Assembly: GCA_022008415.1 (NCBI GenBank)
Contig: JAIRBC010000002.1
Coordinates: 124,001 to 188,000, forward strand
From: Cerina litoralis
GTDB lineage: Bacteria; Bacteroidota; Bacteroidia; Flavobacteriales; Flavobacteriaceae
DNA length: 64,000 nt
Direction of reading: 5' to 3'
Part shown: piece by piece, positions 46,495 to 56,177 of the stretch
Position numbering within the stretch: position 1 is the first letter of the stretch
Layout of the letters: every line of letters begins with the position of its first letter
Position numbers and translations under genes: made by a program
The notes under the pieces: model-generated
Database searches by the model: none
Told to the model about the DNA's origin: nothing
The model's input: only the letters and a program-made list of their open reading frames with translations

Positions 46495-47373
46495 ATGAAA
46501 AAATACATATTAATTGTACTTATGGCCATTGCATATTTTTCTTGCAGTAGGGATAAAGAGCCAGCCGTACCGCCTAAACTATTGGATGCTATAACCAGCT
46601 CGTCCATAGCCTTCAAATACAGTGGGGGCGAATTACAAAATTTCTTTCAAAATCCGACCCAGGCTTACGTTAGTGGATATTTTTATTTTGAACCGGACCT
46701 GGCAGATGACATCATTTTCGGATTTGATGTTGAATGGTCCGAAGGGGTAGACAACCCCATTCATTTCCCAGGAGCAGATTGGATGAGTTTAGCCGGGTTT
46801 ACCAGGGATGGGGTTTTGAGATTCCCTATGGGCTCTCCCAAGAATTTAAACGGAACGCCAACAAATACCGACAAATGGTTAGAAAGGGATACTGGAATTC
46901 CACTGCAACCCAATCAATGGTATAAAATGACCGTTACCGGGAATTTTCAATCCCGGGAATTTTTATCGGTAAGGTTACAAGGCAATGGAAATGATATAGT
47001 GGAAAACCTTGAAGGAATTCAATTGGAATACCCAAATTATATTCCTTTGGACAAGCCTTCATTAACTTTCTATTGTTTGGCTTTAAGGGCCAAGGAGTTT
47101 GCACCGACCAATGAAGGAGGAACAAAAGTTTATTTTGATGACATTGAAGGGGGAATCTCAGTTGGTTCGGATTATAAGATCGTTTTTTCTGATGGATTTG
47201 AAAATCAAAGCACAATTCAAGAAATTCCCATTACGTTACCAGTTAGTCCATTGGATGACATAGAAGAAGGCAATTGGTATTTTGAAAACGAGGAAGCCAA
47301 AATCAAGATCAATTCCAATATTAAAAGAAATGGACTTCGCTCATTGGAATGTAATGCAAGTTTAGAAAAGTAA
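46495..47373 (+). CDS. Lipoprotein with beta-sandwich-like domains, unknown
   Basis: The start is the ATG at 46495, which gives a lipoprotein signal (MKKYILIVLMAIAYFSC, Cys17); a longer frame upstream adds 14 unlikely residues. The mature 276 residues look like a jelly-roll or carbohydrate-binding fold: EPDLADDIIFGFDVEWSEGV, WYKMTVTGNFQSREFLSVRL and TKVYFDDIEGGISVGSDY. The end (RNGLRSLECNASLEK) resembles the start of another such strand pair, so the protein may be shortened. Surface lipoproteins of this type bind glycans in other Bacteroidota, but no SusCD genes are here. Confidence 0.7.
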   Translation: MKKYILIVLMAIAYFSCSRDKEPAVPPKLLDAITSSSIAFKYSGGELQNFFQNPTQAYVSGYFYFEPDLADDIIFGFDVEWSEGVDNPIHFPGADWMSLAGFTRDGVLRFPMGSPKNLNGTPTNTDKWLERDTGIPLQPNQWYKMTVTGNFQSREFLSVRLQGNGNDIVENLEGIQLEYPNYIPLDKPSLTFYCLALRAKEFAPTNEGGTKVYFDDIEGGISVGSDYKIVFSDGFENQSTIQEIPITLPVSPLDDIEEGNWYFENEEAKIKINSNIKRNGLRSLECNASLEK

Positions 47374-47788
47374 AGTTGCCATCAACGTATAAAACCGTAA
47401 TCTACAATGCTCAAAAAATAAATTAGCCTCCAAATACAAAAACCTGCCTGGAAATGAATTCGCTACAAAAATTGGGGTACTCGGAAAAAATCAAATTACT
47501 GATAATAAACGCAGTTGAAGCTGGACTTGCATACTCTAGATTAAAACCATATCTTAGATAGCGTATAATATGCCTACGCCGGGTGAACACAAAACCTAGG
47601 TTTAATACGGAGCTTGGAGAATATTTGATGATATTATACTCCTTAAAGAAGTGCACCAATTCTGAATTTTGGGATTGACAAAAAATAATATAAAATGCAC
47701 AAATTTGGCTTATGCAAGATTGCTAGTTAAGAACTTCGATTTTCTCCCCTAAGCACAGTCGAACCATTATCGTCCAAAAGTCCAAATA
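47374..47788. other. 415-bp gap, no gene seen
   Basis: A leftward 78-codon frame at 47423-47659 looks random in composition. A partial CTAAGCACAGTCGAA repeat lies at about 47749-47763. It may hold decayed sequence of the lipoprotein gene before it, but no reading frame continues the protein. Confidence 0.4.
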
Positions 47789-48778
47789 ATGAAACCATCT
47801 ACATGGATATACTGGTTTTTGATGCTTCCGATAATTTCTTTTAACGGTGAAGCTCAAAATCGGGTAACGCCCAATGAGGTTAATGATTCGGCTAAATATA
47901 CAGGTCCCATAATAGATATGCATATCCATGCATTTGACGAGAATAGTTCTTTTAGTCGAATGTTAGGCCAAGAAATGGGCCTTGCGATGACAGGTAAGGC
48001 ATACAAAGCTTCTTCTTCCATGGAAAAACTTAAGGAGGAAACCTTTGCTAAATTTGAAGAATATAATATTGTCAAGGCAATGGTTTCGCAAGGAGAACTG
48101 TGGTACGATTATGCCCCTGAGAAAATAGTAATAGGAAACAATCATTTTCTATCCATAGATGAGCTGAGAAAAAAATACAAAGAAGGGAAGTTAGACGTAT
48201 TGGGCGAGGTAGCCCCTAGCTACCAAGGGTTATTGCCAACCGATAAGAGTTTGGAAAAATACTTCGATTTGGCCGAAGAATTGGGAATTCCGTTTGCATA
48301 TCATATGTTTCCTGGAGGTCCTCCAGGAAGTGCCTATTTTATGTATCCCAACATAAGGGCATTTCAAGGCAAACCATTGCAGTTGGAAGAAATTCTACTC
48401 TCCCATCCAAAAATGAAAATTTACTTAATGCATGCAGGTTGGCCATATTTGGAAGATATGAAGGCGCTTCTGTATGCGCATCCACAGGTATATGTGGGCC
48501 TTGGAGTGATCGATTGGGTATTACCTGAAAAAGAATTTCATCATTTCTTAAAAGGATTGGTGAATGCGGGCTTTGGTAGTAGGATCATGTTTGGCACGGA
48601 CCAAATGATTTGGGTAGAAACCATAGATGATGCCATCGCTGCCGTAAATTCGGCTATTTTTCTGTCTATGGAACAGAAAGAGGATATCTTTTATAACAAC
48701 GCTGCAAGATTTTTAGGCTTGTCCGAGGAAGAAATTAAAAAGCATAAAGGCCAAAAAAATCAGACCATAGCCGAGTAG
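47789..48778 (+). CDS. Secreted amidohydrolase-family protein
   Basis: The 329-residue protein has a signal peptide (MKPSTWIYWFLMLPIISFNG). The TIM-barrel metal site is IIDMHIHAFD (first His pair), and later residues fit: YLMHAGWPY (His) and MFGTDQMIWVET (Asp). This is the amidohydrolase 2 pattern, often with decarboxylase or lactonase activity. GGPPGSAYFMYP in the middle is probably a substrate loop. No partner enzyme is next to it, so the substrate is unknown. Export to the periplasm is unusual for this family but is seen in Bacteroidota. Confidence 0.87.
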   Translation: MKPSTWIYWFLMLPIISFNGEAQNRVTPNEVNDSAKYTGPIIDMHIHAFDENSSFSRMLGQEMGLAMTGKAYKASSSMEKLKEETFAKFEEYNIVKAMVSQGELWYDYAPEKIVIGNNHFLSIDELRKKYKEGKLDVLGEVAPSYQGLLPTDKSLEKYFDLAEELGIPFAYHMFPGGPPGSAYFMYPNIRAFQGKPLQLEEILLSHPKMKIYLMHAGWPYLEDMKALLYAHPQVYVGLGVIDWVLPEKEFHHFLKGLVNAGFGSRIMFGTDQMIWVETIDDAIAAVNSAIFLSMEQKEDIFYNNAARFLGLSEEEIKKHKGQKNQTIAE

Positions 48779-49160
48779 GCATCTCCGGCAGGAACTGATG
48801 GACCGCATCCACACTACCGACACTTAGGCTACACACAGGATAAATCAAACTCGTGGGGTAGATGACGGTTCTATGAAGGAACTTACCGCGTATAGAATTT
48901 CACCAAACAGACATAACCTTTCATCTATAACCAATTATGGCAACGTTGGTACAGACGGTCTTCCCCCCATCCCCTCCTGAAGAGGGGGAGCTAATTTGAA
49001 AACTATAATTGGTTAATAATTCAGAACCAGTTCCCTCTTCTTTAGGGAGTTAGGGTGTGGCGGTTTGGGGTAACCTACAATTAGCGATATTTTAAATAAC
49101 TTTACGAATCTGTGCAAACCTTATAGTGGAAAATCCCAAGAGACCGAAAAATACAAATCA
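48779..49160. other. 382-bp gap with two GC-box hairpins
   Basis: CCCCTC-CTGAA-GAGGGG (48971-48987) and TCCCT...AGGGA (49031-49047) are two short stems of the same family as 44191-44207. The latter is followed by TTAGGGTGTGGCGG. No gene-like frame was seen. Confidence 0.5.
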
Positions 49161-50120
49161 ATGAAAGCATCGATACGTAGAAGATATGGTACCCCACATC
49201 ATATAAAAATCGAGAATGTCGATAGACCGATCCCGAAAGATAATGAGGTATTAATAAAGGTGTATGCCACTACGGTCAATAGAACGGATTGTGCAAACCT
49301 TACCGCCAAGCCTTTCATCATGCGATTTGTTTTAGGGTTGTTTAAACCGCGGAAAAAAATAATGGGGACAGATTTTGCAGGAGAGGTAATTTCAGTTGGG
49401 AAAAATATAAAGTTTTTCGGTATCGGTGATAGCGTATTTGGTTTTAATGATACCGGTTCGCAATCGCAAGCCGAATACACCACAGTGACAGAAGAAAATT
49501 TATTTCGAATTCCCGATAATATAGATTACAAACAAGCGGCAGCAAGTTTGGAAGGGGCAAGTTATGCTTACACTTTCATTCATAAAGTGACTCTCAAATC
49601 CGGGCAAAAAGTTCTAATAAATGGAGCGACCGGTGCGATTGGTTCCGCACTTCTACAATTTGTAAGACAAAATGACGTAAAATTAACAGCTACCTGTAAT
49701 ACTAAAAATATAGCGCTGATCAAATCTTTAGGGGCCGACAAAATATTTGATTTCACCGAGGAAGACTTTACCGATGACAACGAAAAATATGACTATATAT
49801 TCGACGCTGTGGGTAAAAGTACATTTGGAAAGTGCAAATCATTGTTAAAAGAAAGGGGTGTTTACATATCATCGGAATTGGGGCCGTATTCCCAAAATGT
49901 TTTTTATCCCTTGTTGACCTCGATGTCTAAAAAAAAAGTAATTTTTCCAATCCCCTACCCCAAGCAGAAAACGGTCCCTTTTATCAGCAACCTTCTGGGG
50001 CAGGGAAAGTTTAAGCCGGTAATAGATAGAGAATATTTATTGAAAGATATAGCAGAAGCCTATGAATATGTTATGACGGGAGAGAAAACGGGAAACGTAA
50101 TAATTAGTGTCCATCCGTAA
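49161..50120 (+). CDS. Zinc-free medium-chain dehydrogenase (quinone-oxidoreductase-like)
   Basis: The 319-residue protein has the MDR N-terminal fold (VLIKVYATTVNRTDCANLTA, KKIMGTDFAGEVISVGKNI) and the NADP-binding motif INGATGAIGSALLQF (residues about 153-167). The usual zinc ligands of alcohol dehydrogenase are missing (position 37 onward reads NRTDCANL without a following His-Glu pair), which places it in the quinone oxidoreductase or enoyl reductase branch. EYVMTGEKTGNVIISV ends the protein. It stands alone on the chromosome here; substrate unknown. Confidence 0.9.
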   Translation: MKASIRRRYGTPHHIKIENVDRPIPKDNEVLIKVYATTVNRTDCANLTAKPFIMRFVLGLFKPRKKIMGTDFAGEVISVGKNIKFFGIGDSVFGFNDTGSQSQAEYTTVTEENLFRIPDNIDYKQAAASLEGASYAYTFIHKVTLKSGQKVLINGATGAIGSALLQFVRQNDVKLTATCNTKNIALIKSLGADKIFDFTEEDFTDDNEKYDYIFDAVGKSTFGKCKSLLKERGVYISSELGPYSQNVFYPLLTSMSKKKVIFPIPYPKQKTVPFISNLLGQGKFKPVIDREYLLKDIAEAYEYVMTGEKTGNVIISVHP

Positions 50121-50205
50121 AGTGGGATTACTTCCCCTACTTTGTAACGATTTGCAATCTAGATCATAATAAATCAAAATAAAAATGACATAAATCCCTA
50201 TAGAA

Positions 50206-51051
50206 ATGAAATCCAAAACATTAATATTCATTACAATCGCGATCCTATGTGCGACATCTATTTGCAATGCCATGGACATAAGGGCTACAAAGTCAGGAGA
50301 TTTTAATAAGGAAAAGGACTTATTATTGGTGCAAATGGATTGTAAAACCGATGTAGACGACCTTCAAACTGCAGCAGCCTTGGCCACCTTAATGTCCGAC
50401 TCCAAATTTTCAAAAATAAATTACCATGCGGTCGCCGGCACGTATGGTACCCAGGAAGGGCTATATGTGCCTCCCAATGCCCTGTTTCAGCTCGCGTTTG
50501 GTGATAACTGGACAGATGCCCATAAAAATTTCAAGGACGCTGTAAGGCATGTCAAAAACATTGTTGAAGCAACGCTGGCCAACCAAGGTGATATTTGGAT
50601 CGCGGAAGCGGGTCAATCCGATTTTACCGCTGCCCTGGTAATAGCTATTCAAACCGATTTTCCCGAAATAAACACTTCTGAGCGCATTCACGTGGTTCAG
50701 CATAGCGATTGGAACGAAAAAACCACTGCCCCCAAAAAATTAAAATTCGTTAAGGCAAATACCGATTACAATAAGATAGCCGATGGCAATGAGGTCGGAA
50801 ACGGAACTCCAGGTTTTCGATCCCCAGAATATAACCAATGGCATAGCAAAATTGAGAATCCTAAATTAATTGATATATGGCAGCTCGCCATCGATCTATC
50901 CAACAGGTATAATGGCAAAGAGGGTCGTTACAACAACGAGGCAGTATCCGCCGGTGGACTGGACTTTTCCGACCTTTCCGAGGTCTGTTGGATTTTGGGG
51001 TTGCAGGACATAAGGGATACGGAACAGTTTTTTAATCTTTATGCAAAATAA
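50206..51051 (+). CDS. Secreted nucleoside-hydrolase-like protein
   Basis: The 281-residue product has a signal peptide (MKSKTLIFITIAILCATSIC). LVQMDCKTDVDDLQTAAALA at residues about 41-60 looks like the Asp cluster (DTDxGxDD) that binds calcium in nucleoside hydrolases, with the order altered to DCKTDVDD. DIWIAEAGQSDFTAALVIAI is a second family-like segment. The fold is probably that of inosine-uridine hydrolases or DUF1593. The altered motif means activity is uncertain. It is a single gene 155 bases before an opposing transporter stop. Confidence 0.7.
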   Translation: MKSKTLIFITIAILCATSICNAMDIRATKSGDFNKEKDLLLVQMDCKTDVDDLQTAAALATLMSDSKFSKINYHAVAGTYGTQEGLYVPPNALFQLAFGDNWTDAHKNFKDAVRHVKNIVEATLANQGDIWIAEAGQSDFTAALVIAIQTDFPEINTSERIHVVQHSDWNEKTTAPKKLKFVKANTDYNKIADGNEVGNGTPGFRSPEYNQWHSKIENPKLIDIWQLAIDLSNRYNGKEGRYNNEAVSAGGLDFSDLSEVCWILGLQDIRDTEQFFNLYAK

Positions 51052-51088
51052 ATTCTCGCTCTCGGGTGGGTCGGGCTTGTGCAAACTT

Positions 51089-52417
51089 TTATGATTTGGG
51101 ATTTCTGTGCACCCTGGTCAACAAATAAGCCCCAACTAGAAAAAACAGTCCTAGGAGAATAGTGGCATCGCGCATACTACCCGTCACCTGGGCAATTATC
51201 CCATACAGAAGCATCCCTATGACAATCCCGATTTTCTCGGTAACGTCGTAAAAACTAAAAAAGGAAGCTGTGTCCGTAGTTTTCGGCAAGAACTTGGAAT
51301 AGGTAGACCGGGACAAGGCCTGGATGCCGCCCATCACCAGTCCTACACACCCTGCGGCGATATAAAAATCGATCGGGGCGATGACAAAATAGGCGTAGAC
51401 ACAAATAAGCACCCAAAGGATATTAACGGCAATCAATGTCCTTACATTCCCGAACGCTTTGGAAGCCCTAGCAGTAAGGGTGGCCCCTACAATGGCAACG
51501 ATCTGAATCACCAAAATACTAACTATAAGACCGGTAGTGCGCTCCGAGTCCGACCCCCAATGTATTTCCTCTTCGCCAAAATAAGTAGCGATCAACATCA
51601 CCGTCTGTACCGCCATACTGTACACAAAAAAAGCACGTAAATAACGCTTCAATTTTACTTCATGTCCCAACTGAAGCCATACTTTTTTTAGTTCCATAAA
51701 ACCATTGAGCACGACGTTTACCCTGGGTCCCTCCTTTTTAAAACCCTTCGGCAGGTGATAAAAGGTGTACTGGGCAAAGGCAATCCACCAAAATCCCACA
51801 GAGACAAAGGAATACTTCATGGCCTTGATCTCGGCCGCTTCACCGGGGGAATCCTGAATCCCAAAAATTTCGGGCTTCATCACCATGGCTAAATTGAATA
51901 TCAACAATATAACACTGCCAATGTATCCCAAGGAAAACCCTTTGGCGCTAATGCCGTCCTGTTGTTCCGGGAAGGCAATATCGGGCAGGTACGAGTTGTT
52001 GAAAGCAAAACTGACCCAAAATCCGACCAACCCAAAAAAGTAGCAGACGAGTCCGAGGTATATATTCTCCAGCGAAAACCAGTATAGCCCAATACAGGAT
52101 AGCCCTCCCAGATAACAGAAAAATTTCATAAACAGCCGCTTATTTCCCAGATAATCGGCAATTCCGGATATAAAAGGGGTAATAAGGGAAATAAAGAGAA
52201 AGGCAAAAGAAGTGGTGTAGCTTATCAATGGGGCCCTTGCTATCTCTCCCCCAAAAACGGTCACTTTCTCAATTTCGGCCAAGCGGAACAGCGCCCCATA
52301 AAAAATAGGAAAAATTGAGGAAATGATGACCAGGCTATAGACCGAGTTCGCCCAGTCGTAGAAGGCCCACGCATTCAGTAGTTTTCTGCTCCCTTTTGGA
52401 AGGACTGTTGCTTTCAT
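51089..52417 (-). CDS. UMF1-family MFS transporter
   Basis: The 442-residue protein has about twelve membrane segments. Its opening LLNAWAFYDWANSVYSLVII is the UMF1 (Atg22-like) signature, and GGIQALSRSTYSKFLPKTTD after TM10 matches the family. Yeast Atg22 effluxes amino acids from the vacuole; bacterial homologues are uncharacterised permeases. The stop is 38 bases from the opposing gene end. An M48 peptidase gene lies 158 bases upstream on the same strand, possibly with its own promoter. Substrate unknown. Confidence 0.93.
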   Translation of the reverse strand: MKATVLPKGSRKLLNAWAFYDWANSVYSLVIISSIFPIFYGALFRLAEIEKVTVFGGEIARAPLISYTTSFAFLFISLITPFISGIADYLGNKRLFMKFFCYLGGLSCIGLYWFSLENIYLGLVCYFFGLVGFWVSFAFNNSYLPDIAFPEQQDGISAKGFSLGYIGSVILLIFNLAMVMKPEIFGIQDSPGEAAEIKAMKYSFVSVGFWWIAFAQYTFYHLPKGFKKEGPRVNVVLNGFMELKKVWLQLGHEVKLKRYLRAFFVYSMAVQTVMLIATYFGEEEIHWGSDSERTTGLIVSILVIQIVAIVGATLTARASKAFGNVRTLIAVNILWVLICVYAYFVIAPIDFYIAAGCVGLVMGGIQALSRSTYSKFLPKTTDTASFFSFYDVTEKIGIVIGMLLYGIIAQVTGSMRDATILLGLFFLVGAYLLTRVHRNPKS

Positions 52418-52575
52418 AAACTATGGCCTCTCGGGGTAGAAAAGGTCGGTTGGTAAATTAGATGTTATATTCTAGACGTAAAACCAGATTTGAGGGGCAA
52501 GTTAAAAAAAGTCTCCAAACCCTGGATTCATAACTTTTGTTTTCCATACCTTTCCTTGCCAATCAAAACACTGCC

Positions 52576-53403
52576 TCACTTCTGAAAGGTGGTCACCCCA
52601 AACTTTCGGGCCTCTTCCTTGGCCAAAGGTGCCCATTGTGTCAAATTTGCGATCCTGGTGTCGTTGGAGGGGTGGGTACTCAAAAATTCGGGCGGTGCTG
52701 AGCCTCCCTGAGCTTTCATTCTTTTCCATAATTCCGCGGCTACATCCGGGTCGTATCCGGCGATGGCCATAAGTTGTAATCCTATCCTATCGGCCTCGGT
52801 CTCGTGGCTTCGGCTAAAAGGCAACATCCCGCCCACTTCGGTTCCAATTCCATAAGCCTGATTAAATATTTCCCGGGTTTGGGGATCTTCAATCGCTATA
52901 TTGCCGGCAACGGCCCCTAATTGCTGCAAGGTACTTGCACTCATACGTTGGGAGCCGTGATTTGCCAAAGCATGGGCCACCTCATGGCCCATTACAACCG
53001 CTATCCCGGCCTCATCCTGACAAATTGGGAGTATGCCCGTATAGAACACGATCTTTCCGCCAGGCATGCACCAAGCGTTTACGGTTTTATCATCTACCAG
53101 GTTATATTCCCACCTGTAGTCCTTGAGATAACCGGGATAGCCGTTGGCGTTGAACCAACGTTCGGCGGCTGCTGAAATGCGCTGCCCGACCTTGGTAATC
53201 ATCTTGGCATCGGCGGTTCCCTTTACCACTTTGTGCTCCTTAAGAAACTCGTCGTATTGGGCGAATGCTGTTGGGAAAATCTGGCTGTTGGGATAAAAAT
53301 TAAGGGTTTTTTGACCCGTAAAGGGATTTGTTCTACACGCATCGGCCACCAATAAAATAACGGTCGCCAAAATCACTCTTTTAATAACCCTGTTCAACTG
53401 CAT
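52576..53403 (-). CDS. M48-family metallopeptidase lipoprotein
   Basis: The start is the ATG at 53403; a TTG six bases earlier is less likely. The 275-residue protein has a lipoprotein signal with Cys23 (VILLVADAC). The zinc site is VMGHEVAHALANH (His140, Glu141, His144), and the third ligand Glu follows in SRSHETEADRIG. These proteins, related to BepA/LoiP, degrade or help fold outer-membrane proteins in the periplasm. LSTHPSNDTRIANL near the C-terminus is conserved in M48C peptidases. It precedes the UMF1 transporter on the same strand. Confidence 0.95.
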   Translation of the reverse strand: MQLNRVIKRVILATVILLVADACRTNPFTGQKTLNFYPNSQIFPTAFAQYDEFLKEHKVVKGTADAKMITKVGQRISAAAERWFNANGYPGYLKDYRWEYNLVDDKTVNAWCMPGGKIVFYTGILPICQDEAGIAVVMGHEVAHALANHGSQRMSASTLQQLGAVAGNIAIEDPQTREIFNQAYGIGTEVGGMLPFSRSHETEADRIGLQLMAIAGYDPDVAAELWKRMKAQGGSAPPEFLSTHPSNDTRIANLTQWAPLAKEEARKFGVTTFQK

Positions 53404-53668
53404 ATTCAATTTTATTTTTCGGTTTTACCATAACTTTTTTGGAAACCAATCTGGCCTAAATCAATGCGATACAGGACGATGTGATCATGAGGCATCCAAT
53501 TTGGTCTACAAAATTAAAGTTGTTCCCTGAATTTAATTAGTGCAATCGATTAATTTTGTATCCCTTATCCTTCGCCCCAACAGTCTCGAAGTCGGGTTTT
53601 ATTCTGAAATCCAAAAAGGCTTAAACCGCTTCCGTATTAAAAAAGCATAAACAAATTTTATGCCAAGG

Positions 53669-56068
53669 CTATTTTCCAATAATATGGAGTACCGTAAAGT
53701 CCTTGTTTATTTCTATGGAATTATTTCCGTTTAATTTGAGTTCTGCCAAAGAGACCTTTTCATTATCTAGTTGGATCGATGTAATCTTGAAAGGCAACCC
53801 GTGTATCCTAAATTTAAGATTTTCATAGGGAGTTATAAAAGTTCCGTCTTTAAACTGCTGAATAATAAGCTCTTTTTCCTTTCCTTTCAATTTAAAGTTC
53901 CTTAGGCTATAACGTCCCTTTTTATAATCATATCCATCCTGTGCATCCTCGAATACCATAGAGTTTTCTACCCCCAATTTATAGTATACGTCGAGGGCCA
54001 ATTCCTTTATCTCCAACTCTCCTACATACTGTTGCACAGGATATTTTGGAATTATGGCTCCTTCCTTTACGAATAAGGGAATGCTGTCTAATTTGGCTAC
54101 CACCCATTTTTCTATACCCCCGCCCACGATTTCATCTGTCCAATAATTGTACCATTTTCCCTTGGGAAAATACATTCTTCTACCCTGGGCATTGGGTTCC
54201 TGAATGGGACATACCAATATTTGCTCCCCAAAAATAAACTCATCCGTCCTAAAATGGGTTTGCGGATCTTCTTGATCATAATAGACCAAGGATTGCAACA
54301 TAGGAGACCCCTCCTTGGTGTATTTGTAGAACATGGTATATAAATAGGGTAATAGCTGGTACCTCAACTCTATAAATTTCCTAGAAATGTCGGTAATTTC
54401 ATCCCCAAAAGACCAAGGTTCCTGATCCCCGTGGTCCCCGCTGGAGTGAACCCTACAGAGCGGATGAAAAATTCCAAGTTGGATCCATCTAACAAATAGC
54501 TCCCCGCTTGGTTGTTCGGCAAAACCTCCAATATCCGATCCTACATGCGACATACCGCTCATGCACATCCTTTGGGCCTGCACGTTGGCGATCCAGAGGT
54601 GCTCCCATGTCGCAATGTTGTCCCCTGTCCATGTAGACGTAAATCTTTGCGCGCCAGAGTACGCGGAACGGGTAATTACAAAGGGCCGTTTAGGATATAC
54701 ATATTTCTTAACCCCTTCGTAGGTAGCACGTGCCATCTGGGTGCCGTATATATTGTGTGCTTTCCTATGGCTGCAGCGAAACCCGTCGTAATCGTGCCTC
54801 ACGTCCAACGGAAATGTTTTGGTTGGCACTTCCATGACCGCGGGTTCGTTCATGTCGTTCCAGACCCCCTTGATGCCGATATCACCGATGAGCTCTTTGT
54901 ACAGGCCGGCCCACCAGTCCCTAACCTCGGGATTGGTAAAATCGGGAAAATTGCATTCTCCCGGCCATACCTTGCCACGCATATAGGGGCCATCGCCCCT
55001 CTTGCAAAAATAATCGTTGTCCTTGCCCTCCTGATAGACCCAGTAATCCTTGTCTACCTTTATTCCCGGATCAATGATCGCAACGGTTTTAAAACCATCG
55101 TCGCTAAGTTCCTTTACCATTCTTTTGGGATCCGGAAAATATTCATTGTTCCATGTAAAACAGCGAAAGCCTTCCATATAGTCGATATCCAAATAGATGC
55201 CGTCACAGGGAATCTTTAGATCTCGGAAGGTTTTGGCCACTTCCTTTACCCTACTCTCGGGATAGTAGCTCCACTTGCATTGTTGAAATCCAAGGGTCCA
55301 CAATGGCGGTAGTTCTGGCCTTCCTGTAAGATCGGTATAGGCCTTGACCACTTGGTCCATTTTAGGTCCATAGAAAAAATAGTAGTTCATTTCACCTCCA
55401 TCTGCCCAAAAACTAGTGATATTCCTGCGCTCGTGGGAAAAATCGAAATAGGTCCTAAAGGTGTTATCGAAAAATATCCCGTAGGACTGATTGTTGTGAA
55501 GACCCACAAAAAAAGGTATGGCCTTGTACAACGGGTCTTGGTCCTTACCAAAGGCATACTGATCCATGGCCCAATTGTTTAACCGCTTCCCTTTAAGGTT
55601 GGAGTGTGTTGCCTTATCGCCAAGACCGTAAAAACTCTCTGCGGTTTGGGCCACTTTGCTCATTTTTACGATATTCCCACCAAACTCATAGTTTTCCTCC
55701 CAATGAAATCCCAACTCATCCTGATTGATGACATTGTCCTCCATATCGGTAATCTTGATCTTTAGGTCTACCTTATTTATAAAGACCTTCAGCTTGGAGG
55801 TCATCACTATGTATTGCGAAGCTTGGTCCTCTACCTCCAAGTGATTAAAGCCCAGGTTAACGTCCTCGCTAATCGCATAGGAAAAATCGGGCTCAAACAC
55901 GTGTTCGGTAGCATATCTAAAACGCAAGGCGCTGTCTCTAAGCACAGTGAGTTCTAGTATAACACCATTCTCGGTCGTAAAATAAAGTTTATCGGTATCT
56001 TTTTTAAAATCTACAATCGTATTGGGATATAAATTTCCCTTAAATTCCAGTTCGGTATTGGTAATCAT
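53669..56068 (-). CDS. GH31 alpha-glucosidase
   Basis: The 799-residue enzyme has the glycoside hydrolase 31 domains in order: N-terminal beta-sandwich, TIM barrel from about residue 250, and C-terminal beta domains. The nucleophile is Asp405 in WNDMNEP and the acid/base is Asp483 in TWTGDN; GFQQCKWSYYPESRVKEV marks the barrel start. There is no signal peptide, so it works in the cytoplasm on oligosaccharides such as maltodextrin. It lies downstream of glgB on the same strand with a 109-bp gap. This suggests glycogen or maltooligosaccharide turnover. Confidence 0.95.
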   Translation of the reverse strand: MITNTELEFKGNLYPNTIVDFKKDTDKLYFTTENGVILELTVLRDSALRFRYATEHVFEPDFSYAISEDVNLGFNHLEVEDQASQYIVMTSKLKVFINKVDLKIKITDMEDNVINQDELGFHWEENYEFGGNIVKMSKVAQTAESFYGLGDKATHSNLKGKRLNNWAMDQYAFGKDQDPLYKAIPFFVGLHNNQSYGIFFDNTFRTYFDFSHERRNITSFWADGGEMNYYFFYGPKMDQVVKAYTDLTGRPELPPLWTLGFQQCKWSYYPESRVKEVAKTFRDLKIPCDGIYLDIDYMEGFRCFTWNNEYFPDPKRMVKELSDDGFKTVAIIDPGIKVDKDYWVYQEGKDNDYFCKRGDGPYMRGKVWPGECNFPDFTNPEVRDWWAGLYKELIGDIGIKGVWNDMNEPAVMEVPTKTFPLDVRHDYDGFRCSHRKAHNIYGTQMARATYEGVKKYVYPKRPFVITRSAYSGAQRFTSTWTGDNIATWEHLWIANVQAQRMCMSGMSHVGSDIGGFAEQPSGELFVRWIQLGIFHPLCRVHSSGDHGDQEPWSFGDEITDISRKFIELRYQLLPYLYTMFYKYTKEGSPMLQSLVYYDQEDPQTHFRTDEFIFGEQILVCPIQEPNAQGRRMYFPKGKWYNYWTDEIVGGGIEKWVVAKLDSIPLFVKEGAIIPKYPVQQYVGELEIKELALDVYYKLGVENSMVFEDAQDGYDYKKGRYSLRNFKLKGKEKELIIQQFKDGTFITPYENLKFRIHGLPFKITSIQLDNEKVSLAELKLNGNNSIEINKDFTVLHIIGK

Positions 56069-56091
56069 CGTCGATTCGTTTTTTGGACCTG

Positions 56092-56099
56092 CAAAGGTA
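56092..56099 (-). promoter_or_regulatory. Candidate -7 box upstream of GH31
   Basis: The minus strand reads TACCTTTG, a perfect TANNTTTG, 24 bases before the start codon. No TTG lies at the right distance, so evidence is partial; it would let GH31 be transcribed apart from glgB. Confidence 0.35.
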
Positions 56100-56177
56100 T
56101 AAACATTGAATTGTATTATTAAAGAATATTACAACCAATTATGAACTATAACGTTATAGTCTATAGTTATTGCCAAA

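Noticed and set aside
47423..47659. Leftward 78-codon frame
   Set aside because: No signal, motif or context; likely chance in a gene-free gap.
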